A DNA stretch of 64,000 bases from Pseudomonas hunanensis (GCF_013393325.1 NZ_QJRC01000095.1:248001-312000), one strand, 5' to 3'; shown: positions 41,901-49,718, numbered from the stretch's first letter. The notes: generated by a model from the letters alone, not told the origin. Numbers and translations are program-made.

Positions 41901-43160
41901 CCAGTCGGTGACGACGAATTCGCCGATGATGTTCAGCGACGGTAGGTTGACCTTCACCGAGCGGCCTGGTCGGCAGTTGTAGCCCATGAAGTTCATGGGG
42001 ATCGACAAAGTGCCGCCTGCACGGCGCCGGCGCAGTTCGATGTTGGCCAGGCGCTGGGCCTGGTAGGGGTTGCTGACGTAGGAGAAGGACAGGGTCTCTG
42101 CCGCCTCGCCGCCGTCGGCCACCACCCACTGGCTGACCGAGACCTCGGGATAGTCCGTCTCGGCCCAGGCCTGCGAAGGGTCCACAAAGGTACCGCGCAC
42201 GGTGTTGATCGCTGAGTCGTTGGTCGGCTCGGTGCTACCGGTGACGGTACCGACCACCATGTCTTCAGTGATCTCGAAGTCGTATGGGCCGTAGTAGGCG
42301 CCCACCTGCAGCATCCAACGGCCGCCAACGCGGATCAGCTTGCCGCCACACGCCGCCTCGAGCTTCTGCATCACCTGGGTGCGCGACTCGTCGGCGCCGA
42401 TGACGCAGCCCGAACGGTACCGCGCCGAGGTGCTGCCGTCGGCGTTGGCCAGCATCTCGTCGCACACGCTCGCGCTGTTGGCGAAGCTGGAAAATACGAT
42501 TTCATCATCTGGCACACCGCAACGATTGCGCAGGAACCAGAGGATATGCAACGCAGTGTTTTCGCTGTAACCGGTAGCGCGGGTCCGTGGGTCGTAGATG
42601 TCACGGCGCCCGCGCAGCACGAAGCGCACATCCGGGATACCGGAGGGGTACTTCTCGGCACTGTACCTGAACGAGAGCCGCACGAAGGACAGCCCACGGC
42701 CGATCTGGGTGTCGCGCCAATCCGGGCTATTGGCCTTGAGGAAGGCATTCACCTGAATCGGATTGGTGACCAGCTCGTAGCTGGCGTGCTCGCCATAGGC
42801 CTGGACGACTTCCTCGCCCAGGAAGATCTGCTCCAGAGCATCGATTTCCCCCTCCGACAGCACATAGACCATGTGCAGCCATTCGCCGTCGGTTTGGTCG
42901 CCCGCCTGCTCCTGCCCCCAGGCCAGAACACCGCCGGTGCTGACACGGCCCAGCACGTACCGGGCAGCGGCCTTGGACGAGCGCAGGGTCTGGCTGGAGG
43001 GTTCACCCGAACGCAGCGAACCGGTGTCGAGCTTGTCCTGCTGGGAGGCGACATAGAACGCCATCGCCGCGCCAGCGACCGCCCCCCATGGGCCGCCCTG
43101 GATAAAGCCGATGGCTGCGCCGATGGCGACCTGGGCAACCTTTTTGACTGCTGAACTCAT
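35982..43160 (-). CDS. Tail tip attachment protein J (host specificity), unusually large
   Basis: At 2392 residues it is about twice lambda J (1132). Residues 1-460 are the conserved tail-hub domain (RSKAAARYVLGRVSTGG, and PYNPIGFIS at its end). FN3-like domains (~465-655) follow, then an Ala/Glu/Arg coiled coil of repeated AAETTARGQAIA units (~670-845). Between ~845 and 2100 four jelly-roll-like modules alternate with four copies of a ~50-residue NLWIDTTG-PKRWNG-AWVAVTDK repeat. The C-terminus (~2150-2392) is DUF1983-like with MTLRSQAVNAQGLPLIEINL. It binds the receptor. It overlaps both neighbours in the tail operon. Confidence 0.93.
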   Translation of the reverse strand: MSSAVKKVAQVAIGAAIGFIQGGPWGAVAGAAMAFYVASQQDKLDTGSLRSGEPSSQTLRSSKAAARYVLGRVSTGGVLAWGQEQAGDQTDGEWLHMVYVLSEGEIDALEQIFLGEEVVQAYGEHASYELVTNPIQVNAFLKANSPDWRDTQIGRGLSFVRLSFRYSAEKYPSGIPDVRFVLRGRRDIYDPRTRATGYSENTALHILWFLRNRCGVPDDEIVFSSFANSASVCDEMLANADGSTSARYRSGCVIGADESRTQVMQKLEAACGGKLIRVGGRWMLQVGAYYGPYDFEITEDMVVGTVTGSTEPTNDSAINTVRGTFVDPSQAWAETDYPEVSVSQWVVADGGEAAETLSFSYVSNPYQAQRLANIELRRRRAGGTLSIPMNFMGYNCRPGRSVKVNLPSLNIIGEFVVTDWSMSPDSGCNVSVAQNEPAIFDDAVGQPYNPIGFISMPTGGLGSPTGLTWSTEDNAEVVQGTLSWVAPYGVVTGYAITVRQGTAAVQAQQVPATTLKLPLSGLPSGNYTMSVAALGPLTRSGEASITVNIDGPPVPEACVVQATIDTITLYPSNPLHGLNGGTYEYFYSTDPQATQGEYLGQGLTLNHTGLAFATNYAYFIRSKNAYGVSAFLKVVASTSTDVKTMLDALKDKIEGGQLAPVLRQEISLISGPPTQSGSVAQRIAAEATARGQQIAAETTARGQAIAAETTARNQAIATEVVDRNKAIAVETQARTKAISDESAARAQGLLSEAQARGAAITSEAQARQSADESLGQKIDTVTASTGNNAAAIQAEATTRANADSALGQRIDTVVANTASNAAAISNETTARTTADAAMASQIASLRAESGGYDPALNYGFASTVEGWSGTRCTLAVENGRLIVTTDGTGAAYLNSPVVSLKGRDHDRIRCRITRRAGSGWNGQVTYVTANHASSSSYRKLIADPGLAVGQTLVLEWDMSQLTNGGSDWSDSKITRFYLWLSSAAGDVFEIDWIAVGQIAPSASVASVVDERTARISGDEANASAVTALGSSLTTTNQNVTAAQQAAQDAATLAGGKGKVVVQATAPTVADRLAQNLWIDTTGNANTPKRWNGTAWVAVTDKVATDAAAAAQSALSQLAGKADASALQALSTTVTNQGNTLSSQGSSITELNNGLQTTNGNVATAQQAAQAAASLAGSKGKVLYQSAAPAVADRQAENLWIDTTGAANTPKRWNGSAWVAVTDKVATDAAAAAASALAQVANKADASALQALNSTVSSQGATLTSQGAALTQLKASIGQQPDNLILRGSFEDGLVEPWTNNPGITNVSAHPSAGKGISFYDNSFCGLGFNVVTKGGEQFDLAADIWPNYMTAGQTTRLQMQFYDKTNTNLGYFTAFTVPAGTTGFKTNSGRITAPEGAVSARFVTRTEPADGTGRSLWCNILARRVTAADAANADAVSNLTSAVTQQGTTLTSHGQALTQLNNDLQSVAQGKADASALQTLSNTVTSQGNTLSSQGASITQLNSGLQTTNGNVTTAQQAAQAASDKAGAKGEVIYGTAAPATDKRLAQNLWIDTSGGANTPKRWTGSAWVAVTDKAATDAAAAAASALAQVATKAESAALQTLSNTVTSQGNTLTSQGNALTGLQASVGALAGNGANLLSDEYSWLTSTTLPALNSSASVTRVGVAVPEADSGFGLQVGGFTTAGHYLMLSPTNNAAGYNVRIEPGVYLVSLYIRGSAAGSMRARLFDGTGSSSANVPYTTTRTRITLPITVTDSTRAAITLYLNQTVVADLSLVIDSVMIEKRIGESNTPSPFVAGPSARAAGALAAANQALDVRVTQTEAGLSSTSAAVTSLGNSLQTTNGNVTTAQQAAQAAADLAGSKGKVLYQTATPAAADRQAENLWIDTTGAANTPKRWNGSAWVAVTDKVATDAAAAAQSALTQLASKADASALQTLQSTVTNQGNTITSQGTSLTQLKASLSQQPDNLVLRGTFEDGQVDPWTGNPGIAGLTAHPSAGKAIAFYANSFCGTGRFIVSGGEQFDLSADVYRAYMTAGQTGNFQLQFFDKTDTSLGYFNAFTFSAGGGFQTFSGRITAPAAAVSARFVTRIQPADGTGRSLWCNIVARRVTAADAANGEAISTLGTTVSQQGTALTSQGQSLLSLTNRMTDAEGVNSAQATAISQMDTTVKQQGSAITAQASRLDGLYVQVNPEMEGDSTGLAGATGGLVGVWTEQSARIEDGIAIGRQVETVQAQIGETNASVQQVNEVVAGVDGRVSALSSWKTETNSKGKKVATGIVQGSDGTIGEILLSADRVAIINGLEGPEASLFVFQNGQLFLNSALINQAFIQSLVVGMTLRSQAVNAQGLPLIEINLASGSFTVRGQDANGSTLLNNGGLYVYDANGTERTAVGRLT
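36820..39990 (-). repeat. Duplicated modules within J
   Basis: Four copies of a unit reading GKVxYQxAxPxxADR-NLWIDTTGxANTPKRWNG-AWVAVTDK lie at about 39990-39850, 39640-39490, 38590-38440 and 37590-37450. Two long near-identical modules (QQPDNLxLRGxFEDG through ADGTGRSLWCNI) lie at about 39320-38870 and 37270-36820. They are joined by NTLSSQGxxITQLNxGLQTT-type linkers. Confidence 0.85.
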
Positions 43161-43555
43161 TCAACTCTCCACACCGTCAACGGCTCACACTCGATCCTTC
43201 CGACACCGTCCGGGGACACCGACCAGAACTCATCCGCCCAGAACACCGCCACGCCACGCCCATTGGGGCCGTCGTATAGGGCAATGTCGCCCCGCTGAAT
43301 CAGGCCCGGCTGAATCCGGGCAAAGCAGGCATCCCAAGCCCCCTCCAACGAGCCGTGCAGCTTCTTCAGCAGGCGTTTGGCGCCAGCCTCGGACGTGTAG
43401 CCGCCTCGGTAGGCCTCGGCAGGATCGACATCGCACACCGCCAGGGCGCAGTCGGCGGCGAACAGGCAGCAGTCAAATTCGCCCCATGAAAAAGGCCGCT
43501 CGGTGGCGGCCTTGATCGTGTTGGCAAGCTGTGTCGTCCAATCGCGCTTTCGCAT
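43157..43555 (-). CDS. DUF6950-like tail assembly protein (NlpC/P60-like)
   Basis: A 132-residue protein with RPFSWGEFDCCLFAADCALA, a Cys in the position of the NlpC/P60 nucleophile, and QRGDIALYDGPNGRGVAVFW in the C-half, placing it in the DUF6950 group between the DUF2163 gene and J. It is comparable in place to lambda K, whose peptidase helps assemble or deploy the tip. Overlaps the J start (ATGA). Confidence 0.82.
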   Translation of the reverse strand: MRKRDWTTQLANTIKAATERPFSWGEFDCCLFAADCALAVCDVDPAEAYRGGYTSEAGAKRLLKKLHGSLEGAWDACFARIQPGLIQRGDIALYDGPNGRGVAVFWADEFWSVSPDGVGRIECEPLTVWRVE

Positions 43556-43557
43556 GG

Positions 43558-44163
43558 CTATGTCTCGTAGGTGAACTTCGGAGCATCCTTGGAGGCGCCC
43601 CAGTAGATAGGCCAGTCGGCGATCTGCGCGATGGCGAAGAAGAAGCGGTCGTCCTGTCGGCGCGCCCGGTGGTTCTCATCGGTCCAGCGCTCGGTACCGG
43701 TCCTGTTCCACTCGGCCATACGATCGATGAGCGGGACAGTGATGCTGTTGCCCTCCTCGCCGTTGCCCGCGTAGGAGAACTTGGCGGCATCCATGCGCCC
43801 GCTGAACAGGATGTCGGCGGCATAGGTACCGTCCCGATCGAACACCACGAACATCAGCTTACCGTTGCGACCCCGGCACCCCTTGAGCGAAGTCTCAGTG
43901 ATGATCTGGGCGTCCAGGCCGTTGAGGGTCAGATCCACGGACATGGGCGAGCCTGAGTTGCTGCTCTCCTGCGACTGGCCAACCGCCCCGAAACTGCCAA
44001 CTCCCTGGTAGGTGATGCCGTCGATCACCAGGTCACCGGTGCCGGTGTGCGCGAAGACCATGCCATCGGGGAAGTCCAACTGGCAGGCATAGACCGCCAT
44101 GAAATTGCCTTTGGCAATGATGTCGACGACGGTTTGACTGAAGGGGAATACGCCATTGGCCAT
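43558..44163 (-). CDS. DUF2163-type tail tip/hub protein
   Basis: From the ATG at 44163, overlapping the stop of the upstream gene (TGATG), 201 residues. Features are FTDG-like AHTGTGDLVIDGITYQG and a late RMAEWNRTGTERWTDENHRA, matching the DUF2163/BR0599 family of tail hub proteins found upstream of DUF6950 and J. Structural part of the tail tip; not expected to be enzymatic. Confidence 0.82.
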   Translation of the reverse strand: MANGVFPFSQTVVDIIAKGNFMAVYACQLDFPDGMVFAHTGTGDLVIDGITYQGVGSFGAVGQSQESSNSGSPMSVDLTLNGLDAQIITETSLKGCRGRNGKLMFVVFDRDGTYAADILFSGRMDAAKFSYAGNGEEGNSITVPLIDRMAEWNRTGTERWTDENHRARRQDDRFFFAIAQIADWPIYWGASKDAPKFTYET

Positions 44164-44747
44164 CAGAATGCCTCGCGGAATTGCAGGGTCGAATTCGAGA
44201 CCACTGGCTGGGTGGTCCATTCATTGGTGTCGTCCATGCGGCGCATCTCGCAATAGGGGTTTCTGTACTCGACTACAGTGCCGGCCGGGATCACCTTGCG
44301 GATACGCTTGTTCACCGAGACCAGGGCTTTGCCAGTGGCGTCGGATGTGGCCCGCTCGACGACTTCGAACATTTCGCCCTTGATCGTGATGAGATCTCCC
44401 CGACTGAACACCGGACGGCTGGCCAGCAAGCCCTGCAGTTGCATGAGGCTGGCCTGGGCATTGGCCACGGCAACCGTCGGTGCACCGATGTTGTCCGTGC
44501 GCGTCCGGGTGAGATACGGAATGTTCACCGTGCCGAACATGCCCTGCAGGCGGCCCAGCAGCGATGTCAGTTCCCGCTCGTCTTCGTCGTACAGGACACC
44601 GAAGGTCATTGAGCACTTCCAGTAGGCGCCCGGCTGAGCCACTACCTGCTGGGCATTCGACAGCGAGGAGGTGAACCCTCGGTTGTTGTAAACGACGCCC
44701 CAGGTGACCTCTGTGGGCTCCAGGTCCTCGGGCCATGGCTCCGCCAT
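44163..44747 (-). CDS. Minor tail protein, unknown family
   Basis: A 194-residue protein located between tape measure and DUF2163, the position of distal tail or tip adaptor proteins. It begins MAEPWPEDLEPTEVTWGVVY and has FSRGDLITIKGEMFEVVERA, a beta-rich segment like distal-tail proteins. It ends directly in the DUF2163 start. The name is inferred from position. Confidence 0.75.
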   Translation of the reverse strand: MAEPWPEDLEPTEVTWGVVYNNRGFTSSLSNAQQVVAQPGAYWKCSMTFGVLYDEDERELTSLLGRLQGMFGTVNIPYLTRTRTDNIGAPTVAVANAQASLMQLQGLLASRPVFSRGDLITIKGEMFEVVERATSDATGKALVSVNKRIRKVIPAGTVVEYRNPYCEMRRMDDTNEWTTQPVVSNSTLQFREAF

Positions 44748-44756
44748 TGGGTCACT

Positions 44757-44784
44757 CCCAAAAGAAAGCCCGCCGAAGCGGGCC
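44757..44784 (-). terminator. Intrinsic terminator after the tape measure gene
   Basis: GCCCGC-CGAA-GCGGGC stem followed leftward by UUUCUUUU. It lies between tape measure and tip genes, so it would either lower tip expression or be bypassed by late antitermination. Confidence 0.72.
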
Positions 44785-44792
44785 GGATATAG

Positions 44793-47700
44793 TTACCGCC
44801 GTTGCAGCATCTGCCGCCCGGCACCGTTGGTCTTGAAGTCTCGCAGCATCAGCTCGTAGCCATCCCGCGCGCCCTGCTCAGCAGCTCGCCGAACATCGGC
44901 GATGGTGGCGGCATTGGCTTGCCCGCCAACCTGGATATGTTGGGTGACTCCGCCGAAGGTGATCGACGACTCCCCGCCACCACCTCCAGCCCCGGCGGCC
45001 ATGACCCCAAGCGAACCATCCGGCCCCCGATGAAGCGGCAGAATTGCTTCAGGGCCGGCCTCGGCGAAAACCCCCGCCCCCTTGGCGAAAGCGAACATTT
45101 GCGGGCTGTCGTACACACCGCCGGAGAAGGCAGACAGGCTAGGCGAGTCGTAAACGCCGCCCTTTGCATTCGCGACGAACGAGCCTTCGCTGAATCCGGT
45201 CATGGTGCCCTGCCCCATTGCCGAGCTGCCGCCACCAAGGAAACCGAACGCCGAGCCGAGGAAGCCGGCGGCGGCCTGGCGCACCTGGATGCGAATCAGG
45301 TCTTCAATGATCGAGTCGGCGAAACCCTTGAACTCGAATTTTCCAGTTTTCACAAATTGGGTGACGCCATCTTCGAGGTAGCTAAACGCGCTACCAAACA
45401 GATCTTGGGTCTGCCCTGCTACGTCGGCAGCGCTGTCGAGGTAGTTCTGCATGGCCGCCGAGGCGCCGTTCGTCCAGTCGGACTGCGCCGCGTCAATCTT
45501 GGCAAAGCTGTCCTCCTGCACCTTTACCAGCTTGGCGCCGTACTCCTGCCTCAATGCAATCTGTTGCTCGAGCTCCTGCCGTTGCTTGCTGGACGAAGCA
45601 GTCGCCAGTTCCTCGCGCAAGGCCAGAATTTTGCTGTTATTGTCCTGCTCCAGCGCCAGCCTTGCTTGAGCGCGACTAGAGGCTTTGTCACCCATACCCA
45701 CCGCAGCAGCGGCCGCATCGCCTTGCTGCTGAGCGATCGTCAACTGACGCTCAAGGTCGGCCTGGTACTTCATCGCACGCGACAAGCCCGTCGAAGCCTG
45801 CACCGCGGAGTTGAACTGCTCGGCTAGCGCGCCAATGGCCTTGCCGTACTCTCCGGTGGTGATCTTCTTCTGGGCGAGCAGCAGGTCAAGACTCTTGGCC
45901 TGCTTCTGGAATTCATCGGACGCAGCACCCACAGGGTCGTAAGCCTTTTTCAACTGCTCATAAGCAGTTGCCGCTTCCTTAAGCTGCTGCGTCAGCTTCG
46001 TCTGTGCCGTAGTGGCATCTTTGGTTTCCTGCTTCGCGCCCTGGTTGGCCTTCTTCTGCGCCTCGATTGCGCTAGCGGCCGAAAGGATGGCCTTCCGATC
46101 GGTATCTGTGAGGTCGGCATTTTCAGCGATGTGCCGATTGGCAATCTTGATCGCATCGCCGTTGTCCTGCAGCCCGGCCAGCTGCTTCTGCAAAGTTTCG
46201 AGATAGGTCTGACCGGCGCTGCTCATGCCGGCCTTCGCAGCATTGTTTGCCTGCGTCGACGCTGTATTCTGTTCCGTCACTCCGGTAAGGACGCGCAGTG
46301 TCTCGGCGATCAACCCCGAGCGCTGATCCGCATCACTGACCACTCCAGCCTGGGTAATCCACCCTTGGACGGTTCCGGACGGAACATGAAGGCGTTCCCC
46401 TACCTCCTTGAGGATGGGCGCCAAATCCGAACCTGAAGCACGAGCCTCGTTTAGCCGATCAATAACCGACTGGAATTCGCGCAGTTGCTGGCCATATTGT
46501 CCACCCGAGTCACGGGCGGGTGCCGTCACAGTGGCGCTACGAATCGATTGGGCAAGGTCGCCGTATGCATCTCTGACCTTGTCCGTTGCGCTGATTTGTT
46601 CCTGCTGCCACTTGATCAGCGATGCCTCACGCTGATCCTTGTTCAGCTTGGCAAACTCTTCGCGCAGCTGTGAAACAGGCTTATGCAGTTCGTCCAAGCT
46701 AACGCTAGCGTGATCGGCGTTGTCCCTCAGCAACAGAAGACTGGCCGCCGCAGTGCCGGCGAGCAACGCCAAACCCATGGGCCCGCCGAGCGCGGCCAGA
46801 AGTCCACCTGTGGTAGTCGCCCGCGCCAGGTTCGCCTGGGCGATAGTCAGCGCCTCAGTTGAGGCGGTGAGTGCGGCCTGCTTCGGAATGAGTTGGTTTT
46901 GAACCAGTGCCAGCCGCTGCAGTCCCGTCGCCGCAGCCACGGACGCCTGAGCCTCTTGTAGTTGAGCCTGCGCGAAAACCCTCTGAGCATCCGCTGCCAC
47001 GATTGCAGCATTGGCGGCATGGAGTGTTGCACTACGCTGGGCAAGCAACGCTCCAACCGCTGTGTATGCTTTCGCGGCATAGGTGGTCAGGGCCGCAGCA
47101 CCAGCTCCAGCCATCGCCACGGCCACTAGGTCAACGTTATCGGCCAGCACCACAAGGAACTTGGATAACCCCGCGACAGCGCCGGTCTGCTCTTCCAGTT
47201 TCCCTAGGAATGTTCCTGTGGCATTGCCGATATTGTTCAAGGCATCTTGAACACTGGTGGACATGTCCGCTGCAGCTTTGCGGTTCACTTCAACCGTGCG
47301 CAGAAGACCAGTGTTGATGTCTTCCAGAGACAGCTTGCCCTCGTTGCCGAGCTTGCGAACCTCGTCCGCGCTCTTGCCCGTCGCGGTGGCTATCGCGTCG
47401 ACAATTGTGGGCATGGCTGTCTGAATTGACCGCCAGCCGTCAACCTCGACTTTGCCTGTCTGCAATGCCTTGGAGTATGCATCCAGTGCGGAACCAGCCT
47501 TGTCAGCCGCCGCGGCATTGGTCACCAGCAGGAAACTGAAGCTGTCCGTGATGTCCAGTGTTTGCTTGGTGTTAAATCCCAGGCTGCGCATTACATCGGC
47601 AGTGCGGATGTACAGCTCCTGGGCCTCGGTCAACGGGCGATAAGTTTCCTGAGCCGTTTGCATCAGGTGCTCTTGCACCATCTGGTACTCACCGGCTCTT

Positions 47701-47993
47701 CCGGCTGCCGCCTTCATCCGGTCGGACATCTGACCGTAGGCATCAACCTGCTTGATGATGCCTCCAATAAGCCCTGCGCCGGCTACCGCGGCAAACGCAC
47801 CGCGCATGAGTGCTCCGGCGCCCTGAGCAGCTGCACCAGCTCGATCAAAAGCAGAATCAACTGAGGCCAGATTACGATCAATCGCCTGACTGGTCTTAGA
47901 TACCAACTGATCTGCATTGGCTAGCTCGCGTCGTAACTGCGCGGTGGTTGCCTCGATCTGGACTAGCATCCCCTGGACTTGTTGGTCAGCCAT
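44793..47993 (-). CDS. Tail tape measure protein
   Basis: From the ATG at 47993 (MADQQVQGMLVQIEATTAQL), 1066 residues. The N-half is helical; a hydrophobic stretch lies near 300-330, and the middle is a long Ala/Gln/Lys coiled coil (~400-880). The C-terminus has the Gly-rich AFGFLGGGSSAMGQGTMTGF and GVFAEAGPEAILPLHRGPDG typical of lambda-H-like tape measures. Its length sets tail length. The upstream extension to 48209 crosses a terminator and is not coding. Confidence 0.92.
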   Translation of the reverse strand: MADQQVQGMLVQIEATTAQLRRELANADQLVSKTSQAIDRNLASVDSAFDRAGAAAQGAGALMRGAFAAVAGAGLIGGIIKQVDAYGQMSDRMKAAAGRAGEYQMVQEHLMQTAQETYRPLTEAQELYIRTADVMRSLGFNTKQTLDITDSFSFLLVTNAAAADKAGSALDAYSKALQTGKVEVDGWRSIQTAMPTIVDAIATATGKSADEVRKLGNEGKLSLEDINTGLLRTVEVNRKAAADMSTSVQDALNNIGNATGTFLGKLEEQTGAVAGLSKFLVVLADNVDLVAVAMAGAGAAALTTYAAKAYTAVGALLAQRSATLHAANAAIVAADAQRVFAQAQLQEAQASVAAATGLQRLALVQNQLIPKQAALTASTEALTIAQANLARATTTGGLLAALGGPMGLALLAGTAAASLLLLRDNADHASVSLDELHKPVSQLREEFAKLNKDQREASLIKWQQEQISATDKVRDAYGDLAQSIRSATVTAPARDSGGQYGQQLREFQSVIDRLNEARASGSDLAPILKEVGERLHVPSGTVQGWITQAGVVSDADQRSGLIAETLRVLTGVTEQNTASTQANNAAKAGMSSAGQTYLETLQKQLAGLQDNGDAIKIANRHIAENADLTDTDRKAILSAASAIEAQKKANQGAKQETKDATTAQTKLTQQLKEAATAYEQLKKAYDPVGAASDEFQKQAKSLDLLLAQKKITTGEYGKAIGALAEQFNSAVQASTGLSRAMKYQADLERQLTIAQQQGDAAAAAVGMGDKASSRAQARLALEQDNNSKILALREELATASSSKQRQELEQQIALRQEYGAKLVKVQEDSFAKIDAAQSDWTNGASAAMQNYLDSAADVAGQTQDLFGSAFSYLEDGVTQFVKTGKFEFKGFADSIIEDLIRIQVRQAAAGFLGSAFGFLGGGSSAMGQGTMTGFSEGSFVANAKGGVYDSPSLSAFSGGVYDSPQMFAFAKGAGVFAEAGPEAILPLHRGPDGSLGVMAAGAGGGGGESSITFGGVTQHIQVGGQANAATIADVRRAAEQGARDGYELMLRDFKTNGAGRQMLQRR

Positions 47994-48007
47994 TTGAATC
48001 CCCAAAA

Positions 48008-48034
48008 ACAAAAAACCCGCCGAGGCGGGTTTAT
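48008..48034 (-). terminator. Intrinsic terminator
   Basis: AAACCCGC / GCGGGTTT stem with flanking A/U-runs (AAAAACAAAAAACCCGCC), leftward, between the small lipoprotein and the tape measure start. Confidence 0.8.
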
Positions 48035-48070
48035 GATCATCGTTCATCCTGCTTAACAGACAGGATCCGA

Positions 48071-48511
48071 CTACTTTGCATACTTGTACGGTGGTGGAGC
48101 AGTCAACATCGGCGATGGCTTGTCCCACATATCGCGATAACCACGCACCTGATACGAATATCCAGGCTTCAGGTCCAACAGAAGGCCTGCTTGTCCGCCA
48201 CCTGCACACATGGCGTTATTCTTGATACTCAACTGCGTAGGCCCCGGCGCATGGTAAAGCTTAACGCTTCGCCCCTGGCTGGTTTCCGCAGCAAGCATCC
48301 CGTCGAGGTAGATTGACATCCCGGCACCAAAACAACTTATCGCACCGGCATCTTGAGTAAATACGATCCTCGCGTCTTCAGCGCCCCGTTGCTGCCCGAA
48401 TGCATGGACGTCTGACAGCGGCACTTGTTTCGCATGATCTGGGTGCACCGGCGTGGTTTCACAGCCGGCGATCATAAATGCCAATACTCCTATGCAAACA
48501 GCTTTCCGCAT
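48071..48511 (-). CDS. Prophage lipoprotein (moron-like)
   Basis: A 146-residue lipoprotein: MRKAVCIGVLAFMIAGCETT has a lipobox IAGC. The mature domain is beta-rich with ISCFGAGMSIYLDGMLAAET and a late LDLKPGYSYQVRGY. It interrupts the tail operon between the G/T chaperone and the tape measure. With a terminator right after it and a GGGAGGGG ribosome site, it looks like an independent lysogenic-expression unit, possibly for superinfection exclusion. Function is inference. Confidence 0.75.
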   Translation of the reverse strand: MRKAVCIGVLAFMIAGCETTPVHPDHAKQVPLSDVHAFGQQRGAEDARIVFTQDAGAISCFGAGMSIYLDGMLAAETSQGRSVKLYHAPGPTQLSIKNNAMCAGGGQAGLLLDLKPGYSYQVRGYRDMWDKPSPMLTAPPPYKYAK

Positions 48512-48600
48512 GCGTACCCCTCCCTGAAATAAGAGGGCAATCTACCATTGCGAGCGATCTGCAAAAAGGTTGTGAAAATCGTATGCCGCGGGGGATCGCT

Positions 48601-49178
48601 TCAACTTTTACGACCTGTCAAAGCCCGCCGGAGTTTGTCAGCGACACTCAATGCACTTGGGTTTTCCTTCGCCCCCTGCTTCTTCCCGGTGCCGAATGGG
48701 TTAGTCATCTGCACCCACTCAATCCTGGCATCCATGGCCATGAACAGCTCGGGCAGCGGCGTTGACCAGGCCACGCTCGGGGCCCAGCCCAGCCATCCAG
48801 TTGCGATTGAGTAGAGCCGGTCGACGTAGCTACCGTCCTCGACGGCGCTTACACCATCCCGGCTTGGTCGTTTCCCTGGTCACCGCCACGCGGATTGTAG
48901 AGCGCGCCAAGGTACCTGGTGACTGACGGTGTCAGCCCGGCCACGCCTTCCTGCCAGACCTTCTCGGGCAGCGCTTCGGCAGCCTTCCCTTCCAGGCCAG
49001 CGCCGGCGGCTATGATGAAAGCCACCGCATCCACGCCTACTGCATGCAGGGCTCCAGATGCGCCGCGCAGGCCACCAAAGCGGCTTTCGATTGCGCGAAC
49101 GGCCTTGAGGGTGGGCTTGAGTGTGAACTCTTCGTCATCCAGTTTCACGGTGACGGTACCGTGCAACGTATTGTTCAT
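48601..49178 (-). CDS. G-T tail assembly chaperone fusion by -1 frameshift
   Basis: The G gene reads 109 residues and stops at 48849-48851. A shift to the -1 frame at G-GGA-AAC (48870-48876) joins a second frame encoding RPSRDGVSAVEDGSYVDRLY and on to IATGWLGWAPSVAWSTPLPE and FMAMDARIEWVQ, stopping at 48601-48603. No start codon serves that frame independently. This is the lambda-type G/GT system, used to load the tail tube onto the tape measure. The product is ~190 residues. Which ratio is made cannot be seen. Confidence 0.82.
48849..49178 (-). CDS. Tail assembly chaperone G
   Basis: A 109-residue acidic-basic mixed protein beginning MNNTLHGTVTVKLDDEEFTL, with KAVRAIESRFGG in the middle, the pattern of phage tail assembly chaperones (TAC family). 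It lies between the tail tube protein and the tape measure, the conserved position. The last codons contain the slippery heptamer that allows a -1 shift into the T extension. Confidence 0.85.
   Translation of the reverse strand: MNNTLHGTVTVKLDDEEFTLKPTLKAVRAIESRFGGLRGASGALHAVGVDAVAFIIAAGAGLEGKAAEALPEKVWQEGVAGLTPSVTRYLGALYNPRGGDQGNDQAGMV
48870..48876 (-). other. Slippery heptamer GGGAAAC (-1 frameshift site)
   Basis: In the reverse strand G-GGA-AAC is in the G reading frame as X-XXY-YYZ. Lambda uses GGGAAAG at the same place. The overlap between G and T frames after this site is about 20 bases. Confidence 0.8.
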
Positions 49179-49217
49179 GGATCAGGTCCTGTGTTGCCGG
49201 GGCCGAAGCCCCGGGTG

Positions 49218-49718
49218 TCATGGGGTGACCGGTGCCGGCAGCAGCTCGAGGATGTCCGAGTTGATGCCGATGGTGACGTTGCGCCGCACGACGTTGTCGG
49301 CAGAACCAGGTGCGACGGTGTTGTTCATCACCTTCCCGCGATAGTAGAAGGTGGTCGGCTTGATCGCCGGCGAGGCATCCGGGTCACCATCGTTGAGGGT
49401 GATCTTGATGTTGTAGTCGCCCTTGCTGCGGTCCTTGTGCGCGGTCTTGATGGCGATCTGGCCAGCATCGCCGTTGTCCAGGCCCACGGTCATAGTCATG
49501 TCGCCGGCATCGGCGGTGCCCTTGTACTTGCGCACACGTCCATCCTTCAGCGAGGTGAAGTTCGAGGTGCTGAAGGTATCGCCGAACTCACCCAGGTCTT
49601 CGATTTCGCCCACTTCGACGTAGGTGTCGGCCTCGTATTCAGTCTGGGTGTCCGCGCCGGTCTTGCCTCCAATGAAGAAGCGGCAGCCGGCGGCTGTATT
49701 AAGGTTGTCGTCGGCCAT
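49218..49718 (-). CDS. Major tail tube protein
   Basis: From the ATG at 49718 with a GGAGG site, 166 residues. It starts MADDNLNTAAGCRFFIGGKT and has the tail-tube motif EIEDLGEFGDTFSTSNFTSL, with VGLDNGDAGQIAI later. This fits the lambda gpV/TTP family by size and position (between DUF3168 and G). The longer frame upstream is not coding. Confidence 0.88.
   Translation of the reverse strand: MADDNLNTAAGCRFFIGGKTGADTQTEYEADTYVEVGEIEDLGEFGDTFSTSNFTSLKDGRVRKYKGTADAGDMTMTVGLDNGDAGQIAIKTAHKDRSKGDYNIKITLNDGDPDASPAIKPTTFYYRGKVMNNTVAPGSADNVVRRNVTIGINSDILELLPAPVTP

Noticed and set aside
47994..48209. N-terminal extension of the tape measure frame
   Set aside because: It crosses a terminator and overlaps the lipoprotein gene; the conserved MADQQVQG start lies at 47993.
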